DNA of 64,000 nt from Pohlia nutans (Eukaryota > Streptophyta > Bryopsida > Bryales > Mniaceae), in contig CM040085.1 in the NCBI GenBank assembly GCA_022496805.1, positions 33,323,811 to 33,387,810 on the forward strand, read 5' to 3'. This document shows, piece by piece, positions 48,031 through 61,245 of this stretch. A program made the position numbers and the translations under genes. Numbering within the stretch: the stretch's first letter is position 1; each line of letters begins with the position of its first letter. Under the pieces are notes generated by a model. It saw only the letters and a program-made list of their open reading frames with translations. It made no database searches and had not been told where the DNA came from.

Positions 48031-48667
48031 TTAACCCTTAAACGGCCCGAAAGCCCTTTGCGACCGTATAGTATATTGTGTATTTGGTGGTATTTCATCA
48101 AAATAACAATGACTAAACACTTTTCAGTGCAGAGTAAAATTAATAATCATGATAATATGTATATAACAATATATCACAATTCATATATTAGAGAAATTCG
48201 CAAACTCTGACGTTCACTGGTCCAGTTATACATCCTGCATCCCGTATATTTCAGTTATCCGAAATGTCAAGGTCACAAGCTCAAAGGGGGTGTGCCGGGC
48301 TAACATTGGGAGTCCACAAGGCTCTTGGGGACCACGAGGTCCAAGGTTCAAACCTTGGCGGCCACTATTATTTGACCTTGTGGTGCATTAATGGGCGAGC
48401 CCCGGCGGCACACTCGGTGGCGTGCCTTGACACAGGAGCAAACTCACTCATCCTACTTTACTTACCGGAAATATAACTCATCCGATTTTTATTTTTGGAG
48501 CCCAACACTCCTACTTTTAATGTCCTGCGAGCCTGAATTTTTACTGACATAGTACCGGAAGTATGAAATTTCAGGACTTTACAAATTTCTCTATTAAACC
48601 ACAATTGAACAATTATAAGGCTAAATACAGGGTGTAGAGAGGGACCCGAGGGCCTTTTAAGGGTTAA
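48031..48667. mobile_element. TTAA-flanked element related to family C, enlarged by an insertion
   Basis: TTAACCCTTAAACGGCCCG at the left and GGCCTTTTAAGGGTTAA at the right. The ends resemble 6766-6999, but the interior is larger and includes a tRNA-like segment at 48264-48475. Confidence 0.78.
48264..48475 (+). repeat. tRNA-derived SINE-like insertion
   Basis: A-box-like GGGCTAACATTGGGAG, then a perfect B-box core GGTTCAAACC at about 48342, set in complementary flanks (CCAAGGTTCAAACCTTGG). The downstream part is GC-rich. The boundaries are not certain. Confidence 0.5.
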
Positions 48668-50149
48668 GGGTAAATCCTGCTCAGGTAAGTGTACCTCCTG
48701 ACAGGATGCACCTTCCGTCAGGTAAGGGTACTTCCTGCTCAGTCCGTTAAAAAATAACCGGGTTTTAATGCTCATAAAAGGTAACGCCCGGCCCATGGGA
48801 AAGTGCCTTGACGCCTCTGCCTCCCTCACTCATTGACGGAACTGGCAGGCCAAGCGGATGATTGCCTGCACCTCCATCGCCATCGCCACTCACGCAGCCC
48901 CCGGCTTACGTCGGTACCAAAAGCCAACAAGCTTCATTCATCACCTCCGTCTCTTCCTCCCTCGCTCTCGCTCTCACTCTCACAGTTAGCCCGCCGCTGC
49001 CGCCGCGTTGAAAGAACTAAGCGTCCCTCCTGTCCATTCTTGGATTCCGCGACACTGTGTGTGACAGGCACGGCAATAATTTATGACCCCGACCTCACTG
49101 ATTCTTCCACAGTTTGCACGAGCCCGTCATTTTCGGTTTTTCGTCGCTGAATCGCGCACCTCCACTTTCCAATCCAGGACGTTGTTGAGTTAGGTCGGGC
49201 TTGTCGCCTCCTTCATTCATTCAGGTGTGTTTAACGTTTTGGTGTCTGTCTGTTTCTTGTCTTGTGCATGATATTGTTTTCCGATGTTCATTGTGAGGTT
49301 ATGGTGGAGTTTCGTGCGATTGAAGAACAAATTTGGTTTTGATTCAGATTTTTCAATTGATTATTGTGGCGTTCGATTCAATGTTTAACTCGCTTTATCT
49401 ACTTAGCTTTGAAGTTTTCGTTTTCAGGATTTACATTAAGTTAGGTCATTGTATTCGGTATTGTAATTTGGAACCTTGGCGTCTGCAGGCCTTTGTGGTT
49501 TGATTGTAGATCTGATGCGCTCTTTGTGGTTTGATTGGAGATAGTACGTAGGAAAGGCTTTAAGTGGTTTGAGCTGAGATTAGGGTTGAGCTCGGCATTC
49601 GTTTCTACTTGCAGGGCGGTTCAAAACGGTTTTGGCAGAGAGTGAGGTGAACGCAATTAGTTGCTATTGTGTTCTGGCTTGTTGACAATGGCGGTCGAAT
49701 GTGGAATTCATGGCCAGATGTAACGCGTTGATTCCACGTTTGATTACGGCACGAATGCACTTTGCAACAACGAGCTGCGGAGCTGTTCGTAGACTTGATT
49801 TCTGATGATATAATACTGAAGCTGGGAGAGGGATCATGGGCGCAGTGATGGCATTAATCTTGACTATTGAGGAGTTGCTCATGCACGGATGGCGAAATGG
49901 GATTCTGACAGGATGAATATCGACTTTTCAATGGCGAAGGTCTGAAGGTTTGAGGCAGTTACCCTGAGCAGAACCATTCTCCTGACCTGTATCTTTCATC
50001 CCCTACAACCTCTGGTAGTTCAACATGCCATGCGCGAAATTGCGAGAGGGGAATATGGATGAGAATCAGTAAGAATTGTGAAGAAACTCTTATGGTTTAT
50101 GACTGTCTGGTGGAAACTCTAGGGTTGTGGGAAAGTCAACTTCACTACA
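48668..50149 (+). promoter_or_regulatory. Promoter and 5' UTR region of the GT47 gene
   Basis: The stretch turns GC-rich with CT-rich tracts at 48930-48985, typical of a plant 5' UTR. A possible 5' UTR intron donor is CATTCAG|GTGTGT near 49226. A direct-repeat cluster of CCTGCTCAGGTAAG and CAGGTAAGGGTA words is at 48675-48740. No coding region is supported before 50150. Confidence 0.45.
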
Positions 50150-52076
50150 ATGAGTTCAGCCGACGAGCAACTGTACAGGGCTGTGAAGCGGGTTAAGGAC
50201 TCTTCCCCGACTAAGAAAGAGCAACAAATTGATGTTCCTGTCTTCTTCCCGATGAGTTCCAATGAGGTGAAATCGACTTGGCCTACTCGTTTGCGGTTGT
50301 GGCGCGGATATGAAGAATGGACGTCAAGAAGTTACATGATTTCTCTCGTCTCTCTTCTCTGCATATTCGCCCTTTCAGGCTCCTTTATGTTTGCTTATTC
50401 AATGAAAGGTTCATATAATTTATTAGAAGAAACTGGTATAAATTCAAATCCAAAGTCAGGTATTTCCGAGCAGAATTCGTGGGAGGGATCTGAATCTTTA
50501 GGTGAAGAATCTGGCAGATCCACCTCAGGTTCGTGGAGGTCTGTCCTGGGCAGCGCCGATCAGGACGTGTACTCTGGCGACGGAGATGGAAAGGCACCTT
50601 CTGGTTGCGATGCTAAAAGCGCGAAACTAAAGCTCTTCATGTACGATCTTCCTCCTAAGTTCCACTATGGTATGCTTGTACAGCAGGCTTACTCTGGTGG
50701 ACAAATATGGCCCAAAAATGTGACAGATATTCCATCGTACCCTGGGGGCCTTTACCAGCAGCACAGCCCCGAGTATTGGCTCACCAATGACTTACTCACG
50801 TCAAATATGGCCGGTCGGCAATCTCCCTGCACAGCATTCCGAGTGAGTGACTGGAAAGAAGCAGACCTCATTTTCATTCCCTTCTTTGCGTCGTTGGCCT
50901 ATAACAAGTACACCAAGTCTGAACACAAAGCGGGTGTTGCAGAGCTGGATTTAGTTGGTGATAAGAATCAGCAGCTGCAAGAGAATCTATTGACATATCT
51001 GAGGAAGCAGCCAGCATGGCAAGCTTCTGATGGCAAAGACCATATCCTTGTCATTCATCATCCGAACAGCATGTTTGCAATGAGAGATTTCTTCAGGAAT
51101 GTCATGTATGTGGTGGCAGATTTTGGCCGCTATGCCCCTGAGGTAGCTAATATGGAGAAGGATATTGTGGCTCCATACAAGCATGTGATTCCCTCGTTTG
51201 TCGATGATACGACCACGTTTGAAGACCGCGATACCCTCCTGTTTTTCCAGGGTACAATTCACAGGAAACAGGTTTGTTGTTCATCTTTCTCGTTCACACT
51301 TTTCTGGGAGTGACACATTGTTGTAACGAAGAGTGGATTGTGCAACTCTTGGGCCAGATACAGAGCTAGCAGAATCAGATAATGAGTTGATACTGCTATC
51401 ACGCAAGGGAAGGAGAGAGGCTGCGACGTTGATCAATGCAATTTACTTGAGATAGCCGGGCTCCAATGTCAACTTGTTCAGATCTTTCAGGGTAACCATG
51501 TAGAAGAGGATATATATATTTGTCAGTGCTTCCGGCTGCTGACCCTCGTTTTATTAAATTGTGTAGGGTGGCGTCATCCGACAGCAGCTCTACGAGACGC
51601 TGAAAGATGAAAAAGGAGTACATTTTGAAGAAGGGTCTAGTGGTAGTGCTGGAATTCGTAGAGCAACCACAGGCATGCGGAGATCCAAGTTTTGTCTCAA
51701 CATTGCTGGTGATACACCTTCCTCAAATCGTCTATTTGATGCAATTGCAAGCCGTTGTATTCCTGTCATCATCAGTGACGACATCGAGCTCCCGTTTGAA
51801 GATGAATTAGATTATTCTGGATTCTGCGTCTTCATCAAGTCGACAGATGCTCTCCGAGAGAGGTTTGTGATTGATCTATTGAGAAACATTAGTAAAGATG
51901 AATGGACGGTGCTGTGGAGGAGATTGAAAGCAGTGGCTCGCCATTTTGAGTACCAGCATCCCACGAAACCTTACGATGCTGTGAATATGGTTTGGAGAGC
52001 TATCGCACGGAGGGTGCCCTCTGTGAAATTGCTACTTCACAAGAAAAAGCATTTCTCTAGGTCCCTGCAAACTTGA
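50150..52076 (+). CDS. GT47 exostosin-family glycosyltransferase, ARAD-like
   Basis: Golgi type II membrane glycosyltransferase of family GT47. Plant relatives such as ARAD1 build arabinan side chains of pectin; the donor and acceptor here are not proven. The coding sequence is 50150-51271 joined to 51567-52076, a phase-0 GT-AG intron, giving 543 residues. A short cytosolic tail is followed by one membrane segment at about 61-84, a Ser/Gly-rich stem to about 155, and the exostosin domain from LKLFMYDLPPKF (about 160). The conserved C-terminal part has RSKFCLNIAGDTPSSNRLFD and then VIISDDIELPFED, the usual nucleotide-sugar-binding region. The start ATG follows upstream stops and gives the full anchor. 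No lesions are seen. It is transcribed away from the SINE/MITE cluster and towards SPT16. Confidence 0.92.
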
Positions 52077-52742
52077 ACAGCAGAAGAGGTCAGGTTTCAG
52101 AACGCTGAGAACAGAACTACTTTACAAAGGGAATACATTCTTTCTTGACTGACGACCTCCAAGATGGGTATTGAGCTTCCCATCTGATCTTCATTGATGA
52201 TATCTAGGTTCCTTATGTGCTTACTCGCGGGGTGAGGGATACACAATTTAGGCATTTTTTCCTTTCCAAGACGCGTCTTGGAATCTGATTAGCTCCAGGT
52301 TCCTTTCTCCTTTGAGATCGCCTCGGTTTCAAGATGGGCGAACTAACGGTTCTCTGTAGAATAGGGCCACATTTACAGTTAAACTTAGCCTGTCTGTGTT
52401 GTCCAAGATAGTGGATATTTGAATAGAAGCAGGAATGTAATACTCTGCTCGATGTGTTCCATTTGTTAAGTCTTTCTTAACTCCTTTGTAAAGCATCTCT
52501 GTAACTTTATCATATAAATAAACTATGGTAGCTCGAGTTGAGGTCAGCAGCGATACTTTATGAAATCTGTTTGGGCATTCAAGCTGTCGTAATAGATACT
52601 GGTCATTCTCTGTAAATTGATTATTGTTAGTGAAGTTTTGGGAGGCTGCTCGATGTAACGAATGTTTTCGAAGCCATGACATTGCTACTCTTCACCAGAT
52701 TGACTTGGAAACCAATTGCGATGCAAGTATTCCGATGTGTAG
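52077..52742 (+). other. 3' UTR and downstream region of the GT47 gene
   Basis: No coding region. It probably contains the polyadenylation region; no repeat is recognised. Confidence 0.4.
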
Positions 52743-53099
52743 GTAAGGTTCGATGTCCTAAAACCACCAACTTAAGAAATATGGCCTCATTTTAACAAGG
52801 TTATTTATGAGAAATATCTTTCAATCATTTGGAATGCACAAGTTTTCGCAATTTAATTCCCAATATTCAAATTTCGTGACCCAAATCAGACCTCATTTCC
52901 CCATGTCCACAACATATGGTACTAATTTTCACTCATAATGATACCCAAAACCACCAACTACTTCATCGCAATGCTTGGCATGCCATTGGTTTACTTGAAT
53001 AGTGAAATTGGTGGTTTTGAGTCTCAACTGTGGTGGCCTCAAGAAAACTCTACATGTCATAATTGGGGAAGGTGGTGGGTTTAGGACATCCAACCTTAC
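52743..53099. mobile_element. TIR element of unknown superfamily
   Basis: GTAAGGTTCGATGTCCTAAA at the left is mirrored by TTTAGGACATCCAACCTTAC at the right, an inverted repeat of about 27 bp with a few mismatches. No clear target-site duplication. 357 bp, non-coding. Confidence 0.72.
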
Positions 53100-54366
53100 T
53101 TCTGACATATTGTACACAGAGGCTAATTCACCAACTTGGTTCATTCATCGATGCCTACCGTATTAGGGGTGTCAGCGCATCCTTCATATTATAACTCAAG
53201 AAAAGGCTACGTATCACTTTCTCCTTAAATTGTGGACCCATTCTATGAAGATTGAGTAGCTTCGTTCTTCTCCTCTGGTGGTGAAGAATGGGCTTGACGA
53301 TAGACAAACTTCATTCATCTCCACAGGTAAATACCCCATTTGGCTACAATTCTCATTCTATTCAAGGAAAATGAGACACCTATTTCTAGGAAAATAAGTC
53401 ACCTATTTCTAAGAAAAAGGCCATGGTCTGCTCCTAAATTCTCTCACCAGGAGAACGATTCTTCTTGAAAGTGCTGTAACAACCGCTTCTGAATTGTAGC
53501 TTAGAACATTGTAACTCGCATGGTTGGAATATGCAACGAAGATATCGTTAGACAATTTTCACATGAGCCCTACGAAATTGCAGAGAGATATAAAAGAACT
53601 ACGAATCAGCATAATCGCGTCATAACGGTTATCACAATTGGTCTAAACATTCGTCATATTACCAAAAACCAGGTATAAAGATCGCATCAACCGCCCTCCT
53701 CAACCCGAGATCCGCAAAATGTGTTAGGAGGAAAAATGGCGACCATTCACAAGATTAGCCCTCACACTCAACCTGACTACCAAGAAACCCACATTCTCCT
53801 TGCATCCCCTCCACAAACCCAAAGTACATGCTCGTGGAAAAACAGAGAGCCATAACACTGCCGCCTTTCACTTCATACTGTAATGCAGTCCACTATACAC
53901 ACCAACGCAATCACGAAGCCCACTCCGGTGATAGGCGGCACACCGAATTCTAGCTCCATCGATGGTCAAATGAAACAATCCATCGCTTTAAATTACCCTG
54001 TCTCTTTGGTCTTTTGTACACTATCATAGCCGAACTCCGCTTCTCAGATCCCACCAGGACTACCTGCGTCACCAACACCATCTCCACTGCTTCGTGTGGG
54101 CAAATCAACTCCGCCACCGCTCTCATACTTGGGATGAGCTCAAAGCCAGGCACTCGTAACCCATGCCTTCTGCCTAAAAATGCCCGCACCCAGCCATCGT
54201 CACTGTCCACCCTCTCCATAATGCTACGAAGTCAACTACCCAACCTGCTGGTCACTCACGGGCTCAGAGTCCTCAAAATCGGTAGCCCCAGCCGCTGGAC
54301 AAAGACGAGGAGATTGCCTGCCACGACTATCTGCATTCCATGCCCTACCTCCACTCTACAAAACCA
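53100..54366. other. Intergenic region between convergent GT47 and SPT16 genes
   Basis: No coding region supported. The proximal part next to 54367 is probably the SPT16 3' UTR. Confidence 0.4.
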
Positions 54367-57300
54367 TCACCTCACTTTCGGCCTCTTGTGGGGCATCCCC
54401 CGTTTCAGCTCCCTCGGATCCGCCATCCTCCCCTTTCCCGCAGCCTTCTTCCGGTTCCGATGCCGTTCGTCCTCGCTGTCCTCTTCCTCGCCGTTCATCT
54501 TGTCCTCTCGCTTCGCTTTCTCTTCCAGTTGGTCCCAAGTCAGACCTTCTTCCTCCTCGCTGTCCTCCGCCTCCTCCTCCTGCAACCAAACCACATCGCC
54601 ATGCTCACCACTTGCACAACCCTCGCCTCTTCCTCTCACATATCAACCCTACGCCGAAACCATCGCTCACAAATACAAATCCCACCCGCCCTCCCAATCC
54701 TCCATGACCCCATAACAATCACGTACCTCGTCGTCGTCAGACTCCACCACTGACTCATCGTCGGAGTCGTCGTCTTCCGACTCCGAAACCACTTCCTCCA
54801 CATCCGACGGTTCGTAACCCTCGTCTGACTCTTCCGATTTCTCCGAGTCCGAATCGCTCGCCTCCATGTTCAAAAACTCCCACCCACCGTCCTCGATGAA
54901 CTTGTCCGGGTCCTATCACACCAAACACCACAGCCATTGCGATTACCACCCCAAAACAACCCGCACATCTACAATCACCCATGCCCCTTCCCACAAGTAC
55001 GCATTCCACCTCATTCATGCCAACACACAACCCCATGCATTCTTCACCAACCCAGCTGGAAAAGGAGCAACGATGAAACAATCTCGACCCATACCCCATC
55101 ACATACTACACCAACCTCCCTGCTTCAAATTCCCCATGCTTCGGAGTCTGCTCTCAGACATTGCTCCTACTCCGGGACTCCACCGACCCACACTCCCAAA
55201 GCACAAACCAATCTGCTGCACACCACTCACATAATAACTCCAAACCACACACACAACGACCACCCTAAACCTCACCTCCAGAATCGTCTTCAAAATCGGT
55301 CGCCAGTTCAGATTCATCCTGCTCTCGTAATACTTGATGTTCATCGAGTTCAGCCATTCCTTGATTCCGTCCAGCGACGTCGACGGGATGGCGTCGATCC
55401 GCAACACCTCGCGCTTGAAGTCCTTGAACACGATCGCCATGTCGAACGCCTTCTGCCCCAACCCCACTCTCTCCAGGTTCACGATCTCGATGTCGTTCAG
55501 GCTCACCACCAGAAACGGCGTCTCGATCAGCTCCACCAGACAGTTCACCGTCGGCACGATGAACGCCGACGACTTGTTCGGCACCCCGTGGAACCCCAGC
55601 TCTCTGAACGGAATGTCGAACTCCAGGTCCAGCTCCCGCCACGGCGGTTGGTCCCACAGCTCGGCCATCCGCTTCACAAACGCCTCGAACTCTTTGTTGA
55701 TCTTGTTGCGCCTGTCCCTCTCCTGCTGCTCTTCCTCGATCTCGTCCGGGTCCATCATCGACCGCCTGTTGCCACCCAGCGTCTGAACCACCTCCATCAC
55801 CTGCACACACAACCCCCAACGAAAACATCACATCGTTTCCAACACAGCACCCATTCACACCGCCCCTACCCAAGCCCCAGGCACACACAATCCAAACCCC
55901 CGCGGGTCAAAAATTTCGGAAGGAAACAAGTTATAAACTCGGTAAACCACTCAAAACGAAAATTCCCGACTCAGATGGACGTCGAGTAACACAACAACAC
56001 AAGCCACCCCCACATCACCACCAGCGAACTGCCGCCAACAACCAACTGCTTCTCCGCTCACAACTACAATACTTCCCTCTCTCACAACCAAGCCCCAGCC
56101 CTTGTACAAACCTCCACATAGAACTGCACGTCCTTCGTCTTCTTCGTCCCCACCATGATGTAATTATGCAAGTGGAAGTGAACCAGCGTGATCATCTCCT
56201 TCTCTGCCGGCTGAAAGAACGCATGCTTGATGTTTCGGTACATGATGTCCACCTTCTCTTCCTGCCGCATCGTCGAGTACCGGTACCCATTCGTATGTGC
56301 CTCCAAGGTGCCGCTCATTTTCCTCCCACGACCCCCGAACGCCGGCCGGATCCAAAGATCTGACAACCTGCCAACAACCATCGCAACCAAAGTCAGAATC
56401 ACATGCTGACACCACAACATACAACACTCAACCCTACCAAATTCAACGCCACGATATGAGGTCCCCCAAAAAATACTTCCTCAAACACCCACAGGCGGAA
56501 ACACCACAGTCCACGCACAACAAACACCCTAATCACTAACAACCATATGCACCAGTCAACTCTCCTTCACTTAAGTCCTTCATTGTATAAATGCTCTCTG
56601 AAAACATGAGACAAAAATCCACAACATACCCCAGAGGAACCAACAATTCCCCACAAAACAAACAAAACCACCAACCCATTAATTGGAAGCCCATCCAGAA
56701 CACTCCACCTTGTCACATCTCAGAGCCAGCTACACTTAAACCTCTCTCAACGTCCAATTCTAACGAACGGAATCTTCCAACCACATCCAACGTCCGGTTC
56801 CAGTACCTGATGGGCCTGCCCTTCCCAATCTGTAGTCTCTCTTGCGTCACCAGAGTTGCCCTCTCCGCCCGCTCCGACTCCCGTTGAGCCACCTGCCGAC
56901 GAAGAGTCTTTATCAGCTGCACCACCTGGTACGAATGCCGTGTGTCATTTGACCTGAACGATACCTCCTTCACGTATATCGACGACGCAAACTTCTTTGT
57001 TGGTACGTCGTTCGGCCCGAACCCCGCTCCCGGAACATTGAATATGATCCTGATGTACGAATGCCCGCCATCCTGTTGACTCGACACGCTCTTCACTGTT
57101 GCTATGTGGAATGGCACCGGCGACCCATATATCGGCAGAATCACGGCTTCGTTCTTTTGATCCACCTGCGTATTCATCAAACATTCCCTCGTCACTTCCC
57201 GCCTCCTCAATCACTAGCCTTATCAAACATTGCACGCACCATCCATACAAAATGCACACACTACAACCATCACACTGTCCACCACCATCAGCATACCAGA

Positions 57301-59551
57301 ATTCACAACCCCCAAGGAAAATGCTTACGTGAATCTTCAGCTCCCGAGCAGGAATGTCATCCACGTTCCGGTATGCGTTGATTTCTCCTGTCGACTTGTT
57401 CGGACCTTGACCGTCTCCCGACCCCAACCCTCCCGACGCCAGCCTCCGAGCTGTCTCCTCGTTCTTCTGCCGCGCTAACTCTGCTTGGTGCTGCCGTCGT
57501 TGCTGTTTCACAATAACACACCCACAAACCAACCCTCCTCAATATCACAATGCCATAACACCGGCCTAGTCCCACACCAAACGCTACCAAAACAGCTCAT
57601 ATACAAGCACCAACTGAACGCACCTAAACCAACCCCGATAAAGTAAAGGCACATTTGCTTCAAACAATGTCGCCTAAGTTCGCAACCACCATCGTAGACA
57701 ACACGCCAATCGCACACAATTACCCCTCCCCACATCCCCACAACCCACCAGCGTCCCTGCATGTCAGCAAACTCACCTCCTCTTTCGTCTGTTCCTGATT
57801 GTCTGATCGCAGAGTGGCCATTCGCACCAGAGGCTCGCTCGATCCGTTCGTCTCCGCCTTCACCTTCGGCTTCGACTCCACCTTCACTTCCTCCTCTTCC
57901 TCGTCGTCCTTAAACGAGTACGCTATGTCCGTGTACGTCTTCGAACACTTCAGCGTCGGCACCTCCGGCGGCCCCTTCTCCACCACGATCGCCGTGTCCG
58001 CCAGCAACAGCGAAAACGTCTTCGACTTCGGGTTCCGAGACTCCGTCGACAGGTTGTGGAACCCCAGCGACACGTTGAACACCATCCCCGCCCGGATCAC
58101 CCGATCGTTCTTCCCGTTCAGCGTCAGCCCCGACTCCCGGAACTCGATCCCGATCCCCGTCCCCGCGTTCTTCGTGAAGTACGGCAGAAACTCCGCCCCT
58201 CCCGACTCCACCACCGCGTACGCCGCCTTGTATGCCACCGACATCGCACTGCCCGGCCGAAGCGCCCCGATCGCTGCCTCGTGAGCTTTCAGCAGAATCT
58301 TGTACGCCTTCTCCTGCGTCTTGTCCGCGTCGATCATGATCGACCGAGCCACGTTCGAGCAGTACGACCTGAACCGCGCCCCGATCGCGCACAATATCAC
58401 CCCCAGCGCATCGTAGTACAGCGGCTCCTCGTTGCTCACCGCGCTCGGCTTCAGGTCGAACACCCCGCCGCTCTGGAACACCGGCGGGTAGCAGATGTCC
58501 ACGTCCTCCGCCTTCAGCTTCACGTACTTGCCCGGATTCGTGATCACCGCCTCCGTGTTCTCCATCAGCTCCGCGTGCGTCACCTTCTTCTCCTCGTCGA
58601 TGATCACTTCCAGCTTCGGAACCACGAACCCTTTCAGCACCGCCGCGCTCAATTGCGATGCGTTCTTGATGTTCGACAGCTCCTCCTGCCACACCACACG
58701 CCACATTCCACACCCGCTCAAAACACCGCCACTTCCACTCGTTCCACGACACATCCACCAATGCATCATCCAACGATCCATCAATTCACAAACAAACCGG
58801 CCACACCCTACACCGATCGTGCAGTAGATACGGTTCTCAGACACTGGCTCAGCTGCGCGGTCCGTCAGCGACATTGCCAAATCACTCCCAACGTCCCTCT
58901 TGTCCACAGCATTTACCCACCCTCCCTCACCCGCCCCGATGCATCCACCACTCCAAACCCTAAAATCCTTGCGCAAATATTTACCTCGTCCTTGACGGCG
59001 AAAATCTCCGAAAAGCCCCCCGCCACGTCCACCGTCGCCGCGCCCGACCGCTCCAAGCACTCCGCCCACTTCTCCATCAGCGGGCCCTCCGTCGCCTCGC
59101 GCGCCAGCACGCCGATGGCCGGGCTCTTGCTCTTGCTCGCCGCCTTCGCCGCGTCCAGCACCGCATTCATCTGCGCGCTCCCGTCCTGCTTCCGCTCCTT
59201 CACGTGGATGTGGATGTCCACGCCCGTCAGCATCTTCGACGACTTCTGCAGCTCCTCCAGGTGCCCGGCCTTCTTCGAGCTGCACACGAAGTGCAGCGCG
59301 CCCGGCATGAACACCATCACCGTCTCCGGGAACTCGTACCCCAGCAGCCAGATGTGCAATGCCGTCGACTTCAGGTACCGCAGATCCTCCGACGCCGGCG
59401 GGGTCACCACGGCGATGGCGTCCGCGCCTCCCCACATCTCCTTCTTGTGCTCCTTCCACTTGTTGTTCAGCAGCTTCAACCGCTTGCCGTACGCCTCCAG
59501 GTTGATCTGCACCCCGCCCCCGCCCTTGCCGTCCCCGTTGCGCTCCGCCAT
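54367..59551 (-). CDS. SPT16: SPT16, large subunit of the FACT histone chaperone
   Basis: FACT (SPT16 with SSRP1) opens and rebuilds nucleosomes during transcription and replication in the nucleus. Eight exons: 59551-58985, 58685-57777, 57502-57329, 57165-56807, 56367-56112, 55800-55276, 54912-54727, 54579-54367. All introns are GT-AG and all phases agree, giving 1,062 residues, the usual plant length. The N-terminal aminopeptidase-like module starts with QINLEAYGKRLKLL. The middle includes KTLRRQVAQRESERAERATL and a Rtt106-like double PH region (FFQPAEKEMITLVHFHLHN). The acidic tail is SDSEKSEESDEGYEPSD and the end is basic (MPHKRPKVR). Coding exons are strongly GC-rich and make long antisense open frames that are not genes. 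No lesions. In Arabidopsis the CDS is, to my knowledge, intronless, so eight exons is notable. Confidence 0.97.
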
Positions 59552-60617
59552 GATGCCTGCAAGCCCGGACGCCTCGAGACCCCCGAAACCCTAAAACGAG
59601 CCACGGCTCAAAATCCGCCGGGAACACCAACCGAACCACTACCGCGGGTGAAGCCTAATGTTCTGCAACGGAACAATCGAGATGATGTCGAGAGCGCAAG
59701 ACAGCGAGCGAGGAACGGGGAGACAACTCGCGTGTGAGGACCTGGAAACGAGATGATTAAACCCTAGAGAAGCGAAATGGGGCGTTGCTGCCGGATTGTT
59801 GGGGGGCCAACAGCGCCAGCAGCCGGCTGTTCAAGGCCCCGTGCCCATGGATTGAGTGTAGCGTTGCCTTCCTCCACAAGGCAGGGCCCTCTCCTGTCTG
59901 TACTCCGCTGCGGTCGCGGTGTGTGTCAAATTGTGCTGCAATTCGTGAAGCCCCGGCGACGCAGGCGCTTCTGTGTCATTCGGGCGGGCTCGCCCGCGTC
60001 ACTGCGTTTCCCCGCTCCCGTTTCGAGTTCTTTCCGTGGAATGATGATATGGAATTCTGTACCCGTGTTCTCTTCGAGGGGACTGTTTGGTCAGGGTATG
60101 ATATGCTATGATTCGATGAGCTTGATGTTTTACTTTCCAGTGCAATTGGCATTTTAGATATTGTGAGCAAATTGACCGGCTTCCAAGTCTCTTCCCACGG
60201 GTGGCTGGTATCTTCAAATTCCATGCTAAAATTTGAGGTCTTGATTTGACTTCTGCAGACTTTGTCCCATCCAAAGCAGTTAATGCTATAGTAATTTTAT
60301 ATTAACCACTAATTGTCTGAAGGGGTTTTTCCACCCAAAACTTCCTCATTTTGAACATTGTCGTTGATGATCTGTGAATTCTTTTCAAAACCTTTTTTTT
60401 CACATTTCAATCGTAGAATCTTGTACTCCTAAACCTTATATTCCATCTCTCAAATTTTCAAAACTTTTCACCGTACAAATGTCAAGGAAATAGCAAAGTT
60501 TTTGAAATTTTTGGGTATGAAAAATCCGTGCAACCTTGCTTTGATGGGCTCTTAAACCCAATAAATAATAAGTTGAATTGTTGGGTCCTTTATTGATCAT
60601 CGTCATGATGAAATAAT
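59552..60617. promoter_or_regulatory. SPT16 upstream region
   Basis: GC-rich next to the start codon, turning AT-rich after about 60150. It holds the SPT16 promoter and 5' UTR. A divergent plus-strand open frame at 59777-60157 lacks family signals and is not called. Confidence 0.4.
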
Positions 60618-60655
60618 TAACTTTTAAATGACAGAGGGGTAAGGGCAAGACCTAG

Positions 60656-60732
60656 CACTAGTAGTAAACATGGTTGAAAAGAACCGCAGCCAAAATCGGC
60701 TGCGGTTCGTTTGACCATGTTTTCTACTAGTG
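60656..60732. mobile_element. 77-bp CACTA-type mini-element
   Basis: CACTAGTAGTAAACATGGT at the left, ACCATGTTTTCTACTAGTG at the right, flanked by TAG (60653-60655 and 60733-60735). The centre is a perfect 11-bp stem, GAACCGCAGCC with GGCTGCGGTTC. It is among the smallest elements of this type one could expect. Confidence 0.9.
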
Positions 60733-61055
60733 TAGAGGTGTTATAAAGTGTTACTTGTGCAACTTTGATGAGGTTTGGTCGAAGAACGAAAATGAGAAGC
60801 ATAATGTTTGCTAATTATCCATATGGTCAAACTTTCAAAAAGTGTTTAGATAATCATTTAATGAATTAGGAAGCATTTACCATTTAATATTCATCAAAAT
60901 TACAAATTTTATTTTTAGAAATTGAAATTTGGTAAGATTGGTTAAAACTAGACAATTCTATTCTAAAATTCAAAAAAACATTTTTTTCAAAGGAGATAAC
61001 ATCATTAAATTCCTAAAATAGAAACTTTTCTAATACAAGGACAATATTGAGTTCC
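60733..61055. other. AT-rich DNA, no gene seen
   Basis: No coding region or repeat border recognised. Confidence 0.35.
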
Positions 61056-61245
61056 TTTTTTTTGAAAAATTCTCCTCGATGGAGTTTAAGTCGGATTGAC
61101 ATGATTCAAATTGGGTTGGAAAGTAGACTTGATTTCCTATTTGAGATTTTATTTTTACTTTTAATAATATTAAAAAAATCATCTTAGACAACCCGTAAAA
61201 AAGGGCAGCAACCACAAAATGGTCTTTTGGTCGCTTAGGGGTTAA
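61056..61245. mobile_element. Right part of a TTAA element, family D
   Basis: It ends GGTCGCTTAGGGGTTAA with TTAA at 61242-61245. The sequence from about 61060 recurs from about 61510 to 61695 (GGAGTTTAAGTCGGATTGAC against GGAATTTTAATCGGATGGAC). The left end is not certain. Confidence 0.55.

Noticed and set aside
48342..48362. Functional tRNA gene
   Set aside because: A perfect B-box core is present, but no acceptor-stem pairing or full cloverleaf could be drawn; better read as a SINE head.
54937..55989. Plus-strand 350-codon open frame
   Set aside because: Antisense shadow of SPT16 exon 6 and neighbouring introns; low-complexity composition.
58056..59594. Long plus-strand open frame of over 500 codons opposite SPT16
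   Set aside because: It is the antisense shadow of GC-rich SPT16 exons; its protein is Arg/His/Pro-rich with no family signal, and it ignores the proven intron borders.
59777..60157. Divergent 126-codon gene upstream of SPT16
   Set aside because: No domain and a weak start context; two overlapping frames are equally open because of GC content.
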